Positions 21,101-28,200 of a DNA stretch of 64,000 nt are shown one piece after another (within the stretch, counting starts at the first letter, position 1; every line of letters begins with the position of its first letter). The DNA is from Notospermus geniculatus (taxonomy: Eukaryota > Nemertea > Pilidiophora > Heteronemertea > Lineidae). The notes under the pieces were generated by a model, which ran no database searches, was not told the DNA's origin, and saw only the letters and a program-made list of their open reading frames with translations. The position numbers and the translations under genes were made by a program. The stretch lies in NCBI GenBank assembly GCA_002633025.1, contig NMRB01000054.1:279271-343270 (forward strand), in the 5' to 3' direction.

Positions 21101-22456
21101 TGAGGTTCAAGTCTGCGCGCCTGTTCTTTTCTTGCTCTGTGAATGATGTTTTTTAAACTTCTTGCAAAGAACTGTTGAGAACAACACGTGTGAGAGAAAA
21201 CTCCTATGTGAAGGAGTATGTTAGGCCTTCCGAGACCTCCTTCACTTGAGTCCGTCAAGTTCTAGTTGACCACAAGTTTGGTTTATCTATCTAACAATAG
21301 GTGCCACTATCAGCTCGTTCAGTGCTGGGAACACAGAGTTTTGGGTTTGCCAGGAAAGGATGCAGGGCTGGTCACACTTTTGAAAGAGGGGGACAATCAG
21401 CCACGGGTAAAAACCTGCTGAAGAAGGGGCAAGAAGCCCTCACTCCGGCATTTCTGCCTCCCTGCTGCCCTCATAGAGCTTTCGATCTGCCAAAAAGTTT
21501 GATCAGTCACTGTATGCACTTGCCACTGACTCAAGCTCGAGTATTCGTGAACGGACTTTGATTGACCAGGAAACAGGCTAATGACATCAATCAGATTGTT
21601 ATTAATAAGAATACTTCACATATTTTATGAGTGAGATGGGTAACATGCTTCGTGGAAAGCTGCAGCATGCAGTTGGATGCGGTGGTGGGGGGGGGAGGGT
21701 GAGGCCAGTGTATTTTTGATTCGGTGATCATAGGAAGGGGAGGTGGTCAGTGTGTGTCAGTGTGGTAGGTGCTCAGGGCGTCTTACCCTCGGTATTTGTG
21801 GGACATGTCCATTGCTGGACACACATTAGCACCTCTAGAATAAGAAAACACGGAAAGTCACACGTAAATTTGGATAAAACAACATCCAACAAGAGACACA
21901 GCATGCATGTCTTGCTCACAAGTGCAACACACAACTTTCATATTATTGTAGGCCTGAATTCCTCTGTTACTTAAGGCCCCATCACACTTCTGCGTATCCA
22001 AATACCTTACGAATCACATAAAACTTACACAAAACGATTGAGATGCATGTGAGGTGCGTATTGTGCGTACGACTGCGTATGAACAAAATGTCAATGCGCA
22101 CCTCATAAGGAATTGGATACGCAGAAGTGTGACAGGGCCTTTACGTGGTTTACAGTTTGACATGTGAAATCACAAGAAGCAACACCAGACAGACGACAAG
22201 ACCAACAGACAAGCATTCACCAAAACGTCAAAACGTTAAGAAAATATTGCCGATGGGGAATTTGACCAACCTGAGACGATGTAGTATCGGATTGACGCAT
22301 TCAGATCACGATCTGCCGCATGGAGTTCGTAGACCACATGACCCTCGAAGGCGTTCATATCAACGGCCGCGATCATCTCTTTGGGCATGTTTGTGAAGAT
22401 CGGTGGTTCGTCGTTGACGTCTGTGACTTGGAGGTTGATCTCTTGGATGTCAGAAA
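1..22456 (-). CDS. Type III classical cadherin, multi-exon, both ends missing
   Basis: This is a calcium-dependent cell-cell adhesion receptor of the plasma membrane. I assembled 32 exons by hand; every donor/acceptor pair agrees in phase, and they give about 2,520 codons. In order they encode EC repeats (linkers such as DKNDNAP, DINDNAP, DENDNAP), an NCC module, EGF1, LamG1, EGF2, LamG2, EGF3, a transmembrane helix, the p120-binding segment ([14 protein letters not shown]) and the start of the catenin-binding tail (PPVDVGEFI). This layout is that of type III cadherins such as fly DN-cadherin, sea urchin LvG-cadherin and chicken Hz-cadherin; vertebrate type I cadherins have five EC repeats and no LamG. 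The C-terminal tail is off the left edge and the signal peptide was not found. The eight upstream exons exist in a second copy at 24889-32165. All introns are GT-AG except one GC-AG intron (9432-9572). Confidence 0.93.
205..362 (+). mobile_element. SINE remnant in the last visible cadherin intron
   Basis: A B-box-like AAGTTCAATTCCC is followed by the body word CTCCTTGAGTTC and GAAAGGTTTCTGGAGAGA. The same body recurs at 22600-22790 and 60312-60480. It fills most of the 269-bp intron. Confidence 0.55.
385..600 (-). CDS. Cadherin exon 31 (TM end, p120-binding segment)
   Basis: It encodes [18 protein letters not shown], the end of the helix and basic stop-transfer residues, then [18 protein letters not shown] and [11 protein letters not shown]. 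This is the juxtamembrane p120-catenin-binding signature that defines a classical cadherin. The donor is GTAAGT at 379-384. Phase is 1 in and 1 out. Confidence 0.95.
716..966 (-). CDS. Cadherin exon 30 (EGF3 and start of TM helix)
   Basis: It encodes [13 protein letters not shown], then EGF3 ([30 protein letters not shown]) and the hydrophobic run [20 protein letters not shown]. The transmembrane helix is split by the next intron. Phase is 2 in and 1 out. Confidence 0.93.
1029..1230. mobile_element. Palindromic MITE, TTAGAGGCCACC family
   Basis: The inverted ends (AGAGGCCACC..AGCGGTCCTAG and mate) enclose TGACGTCA-like words. The same family occurs at 18045-18230 and 27801-27993. It lies in the intron between the exons ending at 1370 and starting at 966. 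Confidence 0.7.
1370..1556 (-). CDS. Cadherin exon 29 (LamG2 end, start of Cys-rich part)
   Basis: It encodes [25 protein letters not shown] and [20 protein letters not shown]. The LamG2 terminal cysteine is followed by a small Cys-rich segment that leads to EGF3. Phase is 1 in and 2 out. Confidence 0.9.
1715..1967 (-). CDS. Cadherin exon 28 (LamG2 middle)
   Basis: It encodes [34 protein letters not shown] and [17 protein letters not shown]. 'NGEWH.V.VER' and 'G.VLGGADD' are LamG signatures. Phase is 0 in and 1 out. Confidence 0.92.
2288..2395. mobile_element. Palindromic MITE (CTCCTCTTCAT family)
   Basis: CGCTCCTCTTCATCCACTCG is mirrored by GGATGAAGAGTAGCG. A related palindrome is at 40683-40776. 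A run of ten G ends it, just 3' of the splice donor at 2404. Confidence 0.55.
2405..2580 (-). CDS. Cadherin exon 27 (LamG2 start)
   Basis: It encodes [33 protein letters not shown] and [10 protein letters not shown], the first strands of LamG2. The intron starts GTAAGA and then runs into ten C residues on this strand. Phase is 1 in and 0 out. Confidence 0.92.
2618..2827. mobile_element. MITE with long inverted ends (CACACTGGAGC family)
   Basis: CACACTGGAGCTATCTGCTG and its exact mate, extending to about 38 bp with two mismatches. Two further sub-copies of GAGCTATCTGCTGAGCAAA/GTTTGCTCAGCAGGTAGCTC lie inside. No ORF. Confidence 0.75.
3208..3418 (-). CDS. Cadherin exon 26 (EGF2)
   Basis: It encodes [20 protein letters not shown], then cysteines in [14 protein letters not shown] and [15 protein letters not shown], an EGF domain between the two LamG domains. 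Phase is 0 in and 1 out. Confidence 0.92.
3619..3855 (-). CDS. Cadherin exon 25 (LamG1 end)
   Basis: It encodes [31 protein letters not shown] and [15 protein letters not shown]. The 'PL.LGG' and 'F.GCV..L' motifs end the LamG fold. Phase is 0 in and 0 out. Confidence 0.92.
3971..4334 (-). CDS. Cadherin exon 24 (EGF1 end, LamG1)
   Basis: It encodes [14 protein letters not shown], closing EGF1, then [29 protein letters not shown] and [16 protein letters not shown], the hallmark strands of a laminin G domain. The donor is GTCAGT. Phase is 2 in and 0 out. Confidence 0.92.
4508..4791 (-). CDS. Cadherin exon 23 (NCC end and start of EGF1)
   Basis: It encodes [20 protein letters not shown], preceded by [13 protein letters not shown], and then [19 protein letters not shown]. 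The second part is the first half of EGF1. Phase is 0 in and 2 out. Confidence 0.9.
5151..5266 (-). CDS. Cadherin exon 22 (NCC module)
   Basis: It encodes [20 protein letters not shown] and [13 protein letters not shown], continuing the NCC module with its first cysteines. Phase is 1 in and 0 out. Confidence 0.87.
5390..5533 (-). CDS. Cadherin exon 21 (NCC module)
   Basis: It encodes [28 protein letters not shown] and TQLDFVEIF. This matches the NCC (primitive classic cadherin) region between the EC repeats and EGF1, which is cleaved in some insect cadherins. Phase is 1 in and 1 out. Confidence 0.85.
5685..5830 (-). repeat. TTAGGG-like degenerate repeat, mate at 57835-57960
   Basis: GGGTAAGGGTAAGGATTAGG and further G-rich words. 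The reverse complement recurs at 57835-57960 with the same non-repetitive end (CTCTGAATCCTAACCCCTG). It is a dispersed repeat, not a telomere. Confidence 0.6.
5869..6104 (-). CDS. Cadherin exon 20 (last EC, second half)
   Basis: It encodes [39 protein letters not shown] and [17 protein letters not shown]. The acceptor TCTAACAG lies 23 bases from a MITE that starts at 6130. Phase is 2 in and 1 out. The first ten residues depend on that acceptor and are less certain. Confidence 0.82.
6130..6270. mobile_element. MITE (GTTGGCTCTC family) beside an exon
   Basis: The left end GCGCTGCTCCATG is shared with 8519-8680 and 13801-13968. The right end is degraded (GAGAGCTAAACTTGC). It sits 23 bp upstream of the acceptor of the exon starting at 6104. 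Confidence 0.6.
6324..6432 (-). CDS. Cadherin exon 19 (last EC, first half)
   Basis: It encodes [20 protein letters not shown] then [13 protein letters not shown]. The pattern 'IG.VYA.D.DDWD' is typical of the last EC repeat of type III cadherins. Phase is 1 in and 2 out. Confidence 0.88.
6970..7101. mobile_element. Palindromic MITE with TGACG words
   Basis: GGCGCTGCGAGCGGTTGTAC is mirrored by GTGCAACCGTTCACAGCGCC. The core holds four or more GACGTC/TGACGT words. Confidence 0.65.
7582..7846. mobile_element. Palindromic MITE (GCGCACTTCC family)
   Basis: ATAGACAAATCCCAAATT and AGATCTGCGCACTTCC at the left are mirrored at the right (GGAAGTGCGCAGATCT, AATTTGGGATTTGTCTAT). Confidence 0.7.
8519..8680. 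mobile_element. MITE (GTTGGCTCTC family)
   Basis: GCGCTGCTC..GAGTTGGCTCTC at the left is mirrored by GAGAGCCAACTT..GAGCAGTGCC at the right, with TTTAAG/TTTAGG flanks. Confidence 0.7.
8878..9081 (-). CDS. Cadherin exon 18 (EC)
   Basis: It encodes [39 protein letters not shown] and [14 protein letters not shown] is the last canonical linker before the membrane-proximal repeat. Phase is 1 in and 1 out. It is followed by a 2.4-kb intron. Confidence 0.92.
9192..9431 (-). CDS. Cadherin exon 17 (EC)
   Basis: It encodes [20 protein letters not shown], then [19 protein letters not shown] and [15 protein letters not shown]. The donor is GTTAGT. Phase is 1 in and 1 out. Confidence 0.92.
9573..9727 (-). 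CDS. Cadherin exon 16 (EC, GC donor)
   Basis: It encodes [20 protein letters not shown] and [10 protein letters not shown], then MARILAVDK. It ends AAAG/GCAAGT. Joining across this GC-AG intron restores the expected [14 protein letters not shown], so the non-canonical donor is well supported. Phase is 2 in and 1 out. Confidence 0.88.
9887..10119 (-). CDS. Cadherin exon 15 (EC)
   Basis: It encodes [40 protein letters not shown] and [12 protein letters not shown]. Phase is 0 in and 2 out. Confidence 0.93.
10378..10631 (-). CDS. Cadherin exon 14 (EC)
   Basis: It encodes the linker [26 protein letters not shown], then [18 protein letters not shown]. Phase is 1 in and 0 out. Confidence 0.93.
10902..11141 (-). 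CDS. Cadherin exon 13 (EC)
   Basis: It encodes [35 protein letters not shown] and [11 protein letters not shown], the standard EC calcium and strand motifs. Phase is 1 in and 1 out. Confidence 0.93.
11364..11658 (-). CDS. Cadherin exon 12 (EC)
   Basis: It encodes [35 protein letters not shown] and [10 protein letters not shown], then GYLKENAGP. The acceptor is TTTTAG. Phase is 0 in and 1 out. Confidence 0.93.
11806..11979 (-). CDS. Cadherin exon 11 (EC)
   Basis: It encodes [17 protein letters not shown], the last strands of an EC repeat, then the linker [10 protein letters not shown]. Phase is 0 in and 0 out. Confidence 0.92.
12230..12489 (-). CDS. Cadherin exon 10 (EC)
   Basis: It carries the linker [28 protein letters not shown], then [16 protein letters not shown]. 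Phase is 1 in and 0 out. Confidence 0.93.
12664..13027 (-). CDS. Cadherin exon 9 (EC)
   Basis: It encodes the canonical linker [44 protein letters not shown], then [16 protein letters not shown]. This is one almost complete EC repeat. Phase is 0 in and 1 out. Confidence 0.93.
13135..13400 (-). mobile_element. Ser/Leu-tRNA-like SINE, minus strand
   Basis: The tRNA-like head at 13345-13400 contains GGTTCGAATC-type B box on the minus strand. The body contains CATGGGACAGTAAGCCGTGG, and the 3' tail ends at GAAAAATCAAATACAAATA. The same family occurs at 37318-37584, 49170-49444 and 56185-56461. Here it lies in a cadherin intron. Confidence 0.65.
13801..13968. mobile_element. MITE (GTTGGCTCTC family)
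   Basis: Inverted ends of about 45 bp with mismatches (GAGTTGGCTCTCAATGGGCA and mate). Confidence 0.7.
14620..15024 (-). CDS. Cadherin exon 8 of A1 (divergent EC)
   Basis: It encodes [14 protein letters not shown], a boundary [11 protein letters not shown] where DxNDN is lost, then [14 protein letters not shown] and [17 protein letters not shown]. The divergent linker should bind less calcium and may make a flexible kink. Phase is 0 in and 0 out, and it joins the exon starting at 13027. Confidence 0.88.
15799..16358. mobile_element. AACG/CGTT-rich DNA element with 3-bp target duplication
   Basis: A 560-bp insertion in A1 only. It begins GGGATCGTCTCCAAA and ends with the reverse complement, flanked by TAA on both sides (15796-15798, 16359-16361). 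A2 has one TAA at the matching empty site. A 3-bp TAA/TTA duplication is typical of PIF/Harbinger elements. The interior is made almost entirely of AAACG and CGTTT words, about 35 of them, several as AACGTT palindromes. No ORF was recognised. Confidence 0.8.
16812..17261 (-). CDS. Cadherin exon 7 of A1 (EC)
   Basis: At 150 codons it is the largest exon. It carries [43 protein letters not shown], the linker [10 protein letters not shown], and [15 protein letters not shown] of the following repeat. It encodes the same protein as 26562-27011. Phase is 0 in and 0 out. Confidence 0.92.
17644..17924 (-). CDS. Cadherin exon 6 of A1 (EC)
   Basis: It encodes [30 protein letters not shown] and the linker [10 protein letters not shown], so one EC C-terminal half and the next start. 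A CVPC pair may form a local disulfide. Phase is 1 in and 0 out. Confidence 0.9.
18045..18230. mobile_element. Palindromic MITE, TTAGAGGCCACC family (A1)
   Basis: Same family as 1029-1230. Its left end has lost about 10 bases compared with the A2 copy. Confidence 0.7.
18326..18688 (-). CDS. Cadherin exon 5 of A1 (EC)
   Basis: It encodes [39 protein letters not shown], the linker NINDERPQF, and the next repeat's [11 protein letters not shown] and DIDG. The calcium motifs (DYD, DGG) are present. Phase is 1 in and 1 out. Confidence 0.9.
18846..18957 (-). CDS. Cadherin exon 4 of A1 (EC linker)
   Basis: It encodes [15 protein letters not shown] and then [11 protein letters not shown], so it spans an EC-EC boundary with the linker DINNHIP. 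Phase is 0 in and 1 out; the donor is GTGGGT. Confidence 0.85.
19046..19305. repeat. 24-bp minisatellite beside a splice donor, A1
   Basis: Eleven units of about 24 bp (TTGATACCAAGGTCAAACTT type). The last unit merges into the donor of the exon at 19309. One unit (19120-19125) contains a perfect GTAAGT on the minus strand. Confidence 0.85.
19309..19531 (-). CDS. Cadherin exon 3 of A1 (EC)
   Basis: It encodes [17 protein letters not shown], the 'F.IN..TG.I' strand of an EC repeat. The acceptor TTCCAG/TATCAC is supported by phase 2 joining. The donor CCG/GTAAGT is the last unit of a 24-bp minisatellite that fills the start of the intron. Confidence 0.85.
19685..19919 (-). CDS. Cadherin exon 2 of A1 (divergent EC)
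   Basis: It encodes [16 protein letters not shown], a typical EC 'x-G-x-I' strand, then an EC boundary where the usual DxNDN is replaced by YVGKLNPQF. The phase is 1 in and 2 out. The A2 counterpart at 29450-29684 has the same protein. Confidence 0.85.
20632..20850 (+). mobile_element. tRNA-like SINE in A1 (copy in A2 at 30694-30900)
   Basis: The B-box-like GGGTTTGATTCCC is followed by a body with GGGGCTCTGGTTTTCTCCTG, a word seen in several SINEs here. The head is degraded. Confidence 0.45.
21075..21250 (+). mobile_element. tRNA-like SINE in A1 (fuller copy in A2 at 31135-31335)
   Basis: B box GAGGTTCAAGTC and body GAAAACTCCTATGTGAAGG. The A2 copy keeps more of the head (TTGGCCTAGTGGGCAAC), which the A1 copy lost. 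Confidence 0.5.
21973..22142. mobile_element. MITE (CACACTTCTGCGTATCC family), A1
   Basis: AAGGCCCCATCACACTTCTG at the left pairs with GCAGAAGTGTGACAGGGCCT at the right. The A2 copy is 31702-31850. It lies 128 bp from the exon at 22271. Confidence 0.7.
22271..22456 (-). CDS. Cadherin exon 1 of A1 (EC linker)
   Basis: It encodes [20 protein letters not shown] followed by [13 protein letters not shown]: the end of one EC repeat (TDVNDEPP linker) and the start of the next. The acceptor is TTCCAG and the donor CAG/GTTGGT. The phase is 1 in and 1 out. The upstream exon that should supply the first base was not found in the window. Confidence 0.85.
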
Positions 22457-22599
22457 CTGGAAGGATAAACACAGAGATATTGATGAGGTGTCAGATAAAA
22501 CCTCGGTAAGTCTCTGATGAATACACAACGCTCCAGTCACAAAATGAAGAAAACCTGCAAGAAAACGATATTGATACTGCAACCCTTTCAAACTTTGTT

Positions 22600-22790
22600 G
22601 CTCTGGTCGTGGTTGAGCGTCGGACTTGAAACTGAGAGGTCACGGGTTCGATTCTCGCTTGCACCACTCTGTACTCTCAATTGGTGAAAGGATCACATGA
22701 GCGCTGAATGAGCTGCACCTTGAATTCCCCAAAAAAGTTTCTGGAGAGACAGGGTGATCATGTGAAGTGTTCTGAGACTGTATCAAAGTG
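22600..22790 (+). mobile_element. tRNA-derived SINE in A1
   Basis: CGTGGTTGAGCGTCGGACTT, B box GGGTTCGATTCTC and the body shared with 60312-60480. The A2 copy (32303-32620) is split by a 130-bp MITE. Confidence 0.6.
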
Positions 22791-23614
22791 GAAAGTGCAT
22801 AAAAGCTTTCTCCACCAGGATTTTACCATTTCATTTGAGAATGCCACAGGACCAGCTACAGTGTTGTGATTTTCTCACAAATTCTGAAACGGACACCGAA
22901 AGTCATCATTCTAATCGCCATTCAGTCTCAGACCCTATCTACCCTCCATAATATTCAATCAACCTCCAGAAGCCGTTGTTGCACAGTCGGCCTGTCAGCC
23001 ATGAAATCACCCCGTACCCACCCCCTCCATCTCATCCCGCGGGTGTAAAACCAATCTCAGTGGTACTCAGCCATCCATGAATGCATGTGACATGATTATG
23101 TACTAAATGGTCAATAATTAGGTTACAATTACTTGCTGCCTTGCGGCGATATTCTCATGCCAGCATCTGAGAGAATCGGAGGACGAGAATCAATCGTTTC
23201 TTTGCAGTCGTATGATTAGCAACAAGAATGATATTGGATACAGTTGTGATCATTTAGATCGGAGTTTTTTGCAGGGGAGTGTTCACGACTCGACTGCCCA
23301 GGCACCAAGATAGAGCAGAGCACTACGCTGTAATGCTAGTCACTTAATCAATGATGGCGGCAGACAGGATGCTCTTCATTTCCAGAGGAGGCTATTTCAA
23401 CTAACGTGACTTGAGAATACTCGTCAGCGCTTCGTATATTGACATCCGTCACATCTCACACACTGATCAATGGGGCCCGTGTCAGAGCTTCCTTGCAGGC
23501 ATTATGCCGTAGTGTTGGATCAATTTCCTAAACCAGGATGGGGACTACGGTCATTCCCTCTCCGTGAACGAACCAAAGCTGATCAGAACCCGGGCCTTAT
23601 AACACAGTTTTATA

Positions 23615-23836
23615 GAGGTTCTTCATGTGTACATCACATTTCCATGACGACACGATGCCGCCATATTGGCCGTCAAAATGTTAAGTGATATCACGGCATG
23701 AACACAGCATCAACACACAGATTTGACGTCAAAATGTCACGACGTGACAGTTTTGATGTCGTCACCGACCATTTGACGACTAACGTGGCCGATTCTTTGC
23801 AGTCACGTGACTGGTGTGACGTCAATGAAGAACCTC
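23615..23836. mobile_element. Palindromic CRE-rich MITE (GAGGTTCTTCA family), A1
   Basis: The ends GAGGTTCTTCAT and ATGAAGAACCTC enclose TTTGACGTCAAAATGTCACG and similar words. Other members: 33447-33667, 45260-45482 and 52574-52798. Confidence 0.72.
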
Positions 23837-24254
23837 TTTGTGGATGTGAACTTTAAGACGTTCTCGTACAAAAAATGAACGAGGAGTTTGAGAGTGCTTC
23901 TACAATCAATCACCGCAGACATATGGTACATCCACATTATAATACGCCCATGTCAACTTTTAATTAATTGTCCCCAAAACCAATAATCCTGACAGATTAC
24001 CCACTCCGCCAATCATAAGTCCCCATTGACCCAATAAAGAGCCGTGTTTTTATAAATTTTATGGGAAAAGCGATATCGTCCGCAAACTGGTACACGTGTG
24101 ATATTGTGGTATTGTTTGCCTATTGTCTTTGTCGTGACGCAACATTCGATCCTGGTCAATATTTACTGTGGTTTAGACTCTGGGTCAGATTCTCGCAGAG
24201 ATTAATCAGCCGCTAATCCTTCTAACGATGTTTAGCAAACGACTTTTGTCATTT

Positions 24255-24350
24255 TGTGGCTCTGTCAGAGCGGTGCAGTTGAAACATCAGCACTTGTCAC
24301 TGCTGAGGTTCAAGGTTCGAGTCCGACCGAGTCTTCATTTGAGACAGGAC
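24255..24350 (+). mobile_element. tRNA-like SINE head in A1 (A2 at 34089-34186)
   Basis: GCTCTGTCAGAGCGGTGCAG and B box AGGTTCGAGTCC. The TIR-like CTCTAACGGCAGTAAAGTCT follows directly. Confidence 0.5.
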
Positions 24351-24888
24351 TCCCTCTAACGGCAGTAAAGTCTCCTATAGCGGCAAAGAGACTTGGCGAG
24401 GTTCTCGTGCCAACAATGGTGAAAATGCAAAGTTTCTTGGATACCTAGCAGGCCGAGATGTTGCCTATAAAGCGGGGTTCACCGGCGCACGGATCTGGTC
24501 CGTTTTCAGTGCCAATGAACCCGCTTAACACTGCACCTCTGCTGAAACTTCACTGATGTTGGCAGCCAACCAAAGCACAGGAACTTTGCTCCACAGATAA
24601 TTCCTGATGTCACTCGACTGCCCAGACCTACACAGCGATACAGACAAGTCAAAGAATGAACAAAGAGGTTATTCACACAGGTGCAGATCTGGGGGTCCAG
24701 GGGAGCTCGACACCCTGCTCAGGGGGGTCCAGGGGAGCTCGACACCCTACTCATGGCAACCAACAAGTTTTCGTTAGGACTAGTCGGAAATTGCATCTCA
24801 GAGCATTTATAAGTCGGCAGAGCCAATAATGTTGGATTTGGCACTCCACTTTCAACATTCTGAAAGAACTAGTGTGGTCGTTACTTAC

Positions 24889-25293
24889 CACAGTTGCTCT
24901 CAGTTTGACCCTGTATTCCTTGATACTTTCGTAATCCATGGGAGAGTTGACCTTCAGCTCGACCTCGTTCTTGTCCGTGTGAGTCAGAGTCCGAAACGGT
25001 TGCACATCGCTGCTACCAGAGGGCGTGAAGAAGAAATCATTCCCGTCTATTGAAACGATGTCGAATGAAACAAGCTGTCCTGATACCGGGGGCATTGCTG
25101 CCAAGGTCACAACTGTATAACCTTGAGGGGTCAACTCATCGATCTCAAAACTTGTCCCATCGTCAATTAGCCAGCGTGGCGGTTGCTGCTCCGAACTATT
25201 CACTCGTATTTGTACCTTTGCGACCTGCCAACGTTCGGGTGGGGGTTCCTGGCCGAGATCTCGAGCTTCGATAGTCAGGTTACAAATGGTGGG
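24889..25293 (-). CDS. Cadherin exon 8 of A2
   Basis: Copy of 14620-15024 with identical protein. It ends in phase 0, so it fits the exon starting at 13027 but not the phase-1 exon starting at 22456. Confidence 0.84.
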
Positions 25294-28200
25294 CTGCAAA
25301 ATGTCATAGCATGGCTATAGGGAGAGATCAAAGGACAGCATGTCATTTCACTGTCTGATTATCAGTCACACCTAACCCACGACTGATCGTGATTTTCTTT
25401 CAATTTCAAGATGAAATTCTCTTGGTATTTGTTCAGAATTCCAGGAGAGAGCAGAACAGACGACAGCCTCAGAAGATTTTGCAGGGTGATGGCATAGTTT
25501 AGTCAAAACAGACTATGTCCAGTTCTAATGGTTATGGCAACCCAAGATCACTTTTAGCGAGATATAGCATGAACTATACAGCAGTCGGCCACCATACAGG
25601 GGTTGGCCTCCTATTGACAGATATGGTTTGTCTGCCACACTCCACTGCATAGATTGGTGTATCAATAGGTGGCACCACTGCATGGGGCTGACTACTCTAT
25701 GGTTCATTCTAGTTAGACAGAGTTGAGTTGTTGTGCAATCTGTTAGTTACATACAGGCACCTACCGTCACACAACTTCATAAGCTTCAAGAAAGCCTCAC
25801 ATAAGACAACTTTAGTGAAAATCACTTACAGTCAGTAGGATATGACACCAGAGTGAGACTGACAAGACGCGACAAGAAAGTGTGGTTAAACACGAGTTCA
25901 CTATCATCAACACGACCACAAAAAGTTGAAATGTGCAGTATGTGAAAGTAGTCAAAATGTGGCAGCTTGTCAGAATTTTAGTAACTTTGCAGGTAGGGCC
26001 TAGGCCCTCTTCAGTATTCTATCTGCGTCACGAGCACGCCTGCCCTGTAAGAATCAGCCAGCATTAACATTGTTCAGGTTCCATTGAACTGTAAACTGTG
26101 ATCAGTGATTTAGGGATGATTCGTCACGAGAATCTGTTTGCAAGGTGTAAGTGATGTGCAGCAAAATGACAATGGCATGATCGTCAACACAGAAACAAAA
26201 AGCTCAACTAGAACAGACAAATCACATCAAGACTCGTCAGAAAGGAGTCAAAGTACAGGAGATATTCAACATGTTCAAGATGATACATATGCGAGGGTTC
26301 GTGGGTTCGATCCTGGTAGGAAGCAATGTCTTTCACCTTAGAAACCCTATTTCTATCATATTCAAGATGATACAGAATGAAGAGGCTTCCAAAGAGAAGT
26401 TTTCATCCGTGCTGCTGATCTTCTCTGAGAAAGCAGTTGATCTTTCACTTTCTACTTTACAGCACAACTGCTTGAAGCAGCACGGCCATAAACCACACTA
26501 AAGCATCGCAAAGAATTGAATTTATTTGCCAAAAAAAATGTGTTGAAAGACAGATACTTACGGCTGGGAAAGTCCGATCTAATGATATCACACCACTCAC
26601 TTCATTCACAGCAAAGTTTCCACAATCATCGGACGTTTTGTGATACCGCACTTGCGCATTTTGTCCCTCGTCCCGATCTGTGGCGTAAACTCGTAAGATA
26701 CTCACAGAGGGCGCTGTATCCATCATCATGGTGTGAGAATACATAGACTTATCGAACTCAGGAACATGGTCATTGATATCTAAGATATGGACCTGAAATG
26801 AGCAGACGCCCTCGAGACTAGGGCGCCCCCTGTCCTCAGCTTTGACAGTTACACTGTACGCCTTTTTAGATCCTTCTCGTTTGAATTTGTAACTGGTGAA
26901 TATCTCTCCTGTCGTGTTGTTTATGATAAAATATTTATCTTCATGGCGGGGGTAGACTATGGAGTAGATTATTTTACCGTTGCTTCCGCTGTCTTCGTCT
27001 TTCGCTTTCACCTGCAATAGACAACAGATGACATGATATCTGACCTCCGCAATGAACTAGAAGTCAGGTTTCCACGCTGCCCTGTGCCGGTCTCAAACTC
27101 ATCTAGCACGGACAGTATAGTCTCACCAACCAAGTAAGTCTCACCAACCACGCGACCATGAAGGAAATCCTCTGTGGCCTGCGGGTTAGGCCGTACATGT
27201 CAAATACTAGGGAACAGTATAATATTCACCAAAATTTGACCACACTTCAGCCCTTTTTGAAGACTGCTGACTGGAGATCCAACTATACCACTGCCAAACT
27301 TAAGGGGTAGGCCTACATATCACAGCAGGGTCCCAACACATTAGCAGTGGCCTATTAAGGAACAACTACCATCGCACCGGTTACCGACAGACGTACCTGT
27401 GTGACTCTTGCACCTGGATCCAGTTCCTCTTTCACGACCGGAGCATATCGGCGACAATCGGGGAAGTCCGGCCGATGGTTGTTAATATCCATGACTTCCA
27501 CGATGATCGAGGCGTTGTTCGATAGAGGTTTCGTCAACGAGGTACACGGGACACAGCTCCCGTCGTCCGTGGCGAAGACATTGAGGGTGTAGAAATCACG
27601 GTTTGCATCGACCTTCTTCTTGAGTACGATCATTCCACTGACGGGGTTGATTTCAAAGATGTCACTCGTTTCGCCATCTGAAAGAAACGCTCTGGTTACG
27701 TTTGACACCAATACTGGGTGATATCTTTGCAATGGAGGAGGTACCCTTAGCCCCCCAACGCTGAGAAGAGATCGCTGTCATCAAACATCAAGCCAATGGG
27801 AGACTTTACTGCCATTTAGAGCCGCCACCCCAGTTAGCGGTCCTAGGACGTCATGGAATTTGACGTCACAGAGAAGAAGTGCACGCCAAAACATCATCTA
27901 TAATGACATGGAGGCCACGGCATATGTCTGTAATGTCAAATTTTGTGACGTTCTAGGACCGCCAATAGGTGGCCTCTAACGGCAGGAAAGTCTCCATGGC
28001 CTGACTGATAGGTGGCAGGCATAAATGATTCTCCTGCAAGACGCCAACAAGCCTGACGTCATACAGGCCAAGTGAGATGACACACTTACTTTCAAAACTA
28101 TAAGTGATTGAACTTCCGTCAATATCAATGGCTTGTACGACGGCGACCGTCGTCCCGGGCAGGGCGTCCTCATCCACACTGTGATAGGAAACATTCAGAG

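Larger units (their letters stand above)
14388..24626. repeat. Tandem duplication unit A1 (10.2 kb)
   Basis: A1 opens at ACCTACACAGCG and closes at CTCGACTGCCCAG; A2 starts again immediately with ACCTACACAGCG at about 24627. It carries eight cadherin exons and long stretches of near-identical intron. Against A2 it has the extra 560-bp element at 15799-16358 and about 350 bp at 21391-21740. Confidence 0.88.
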
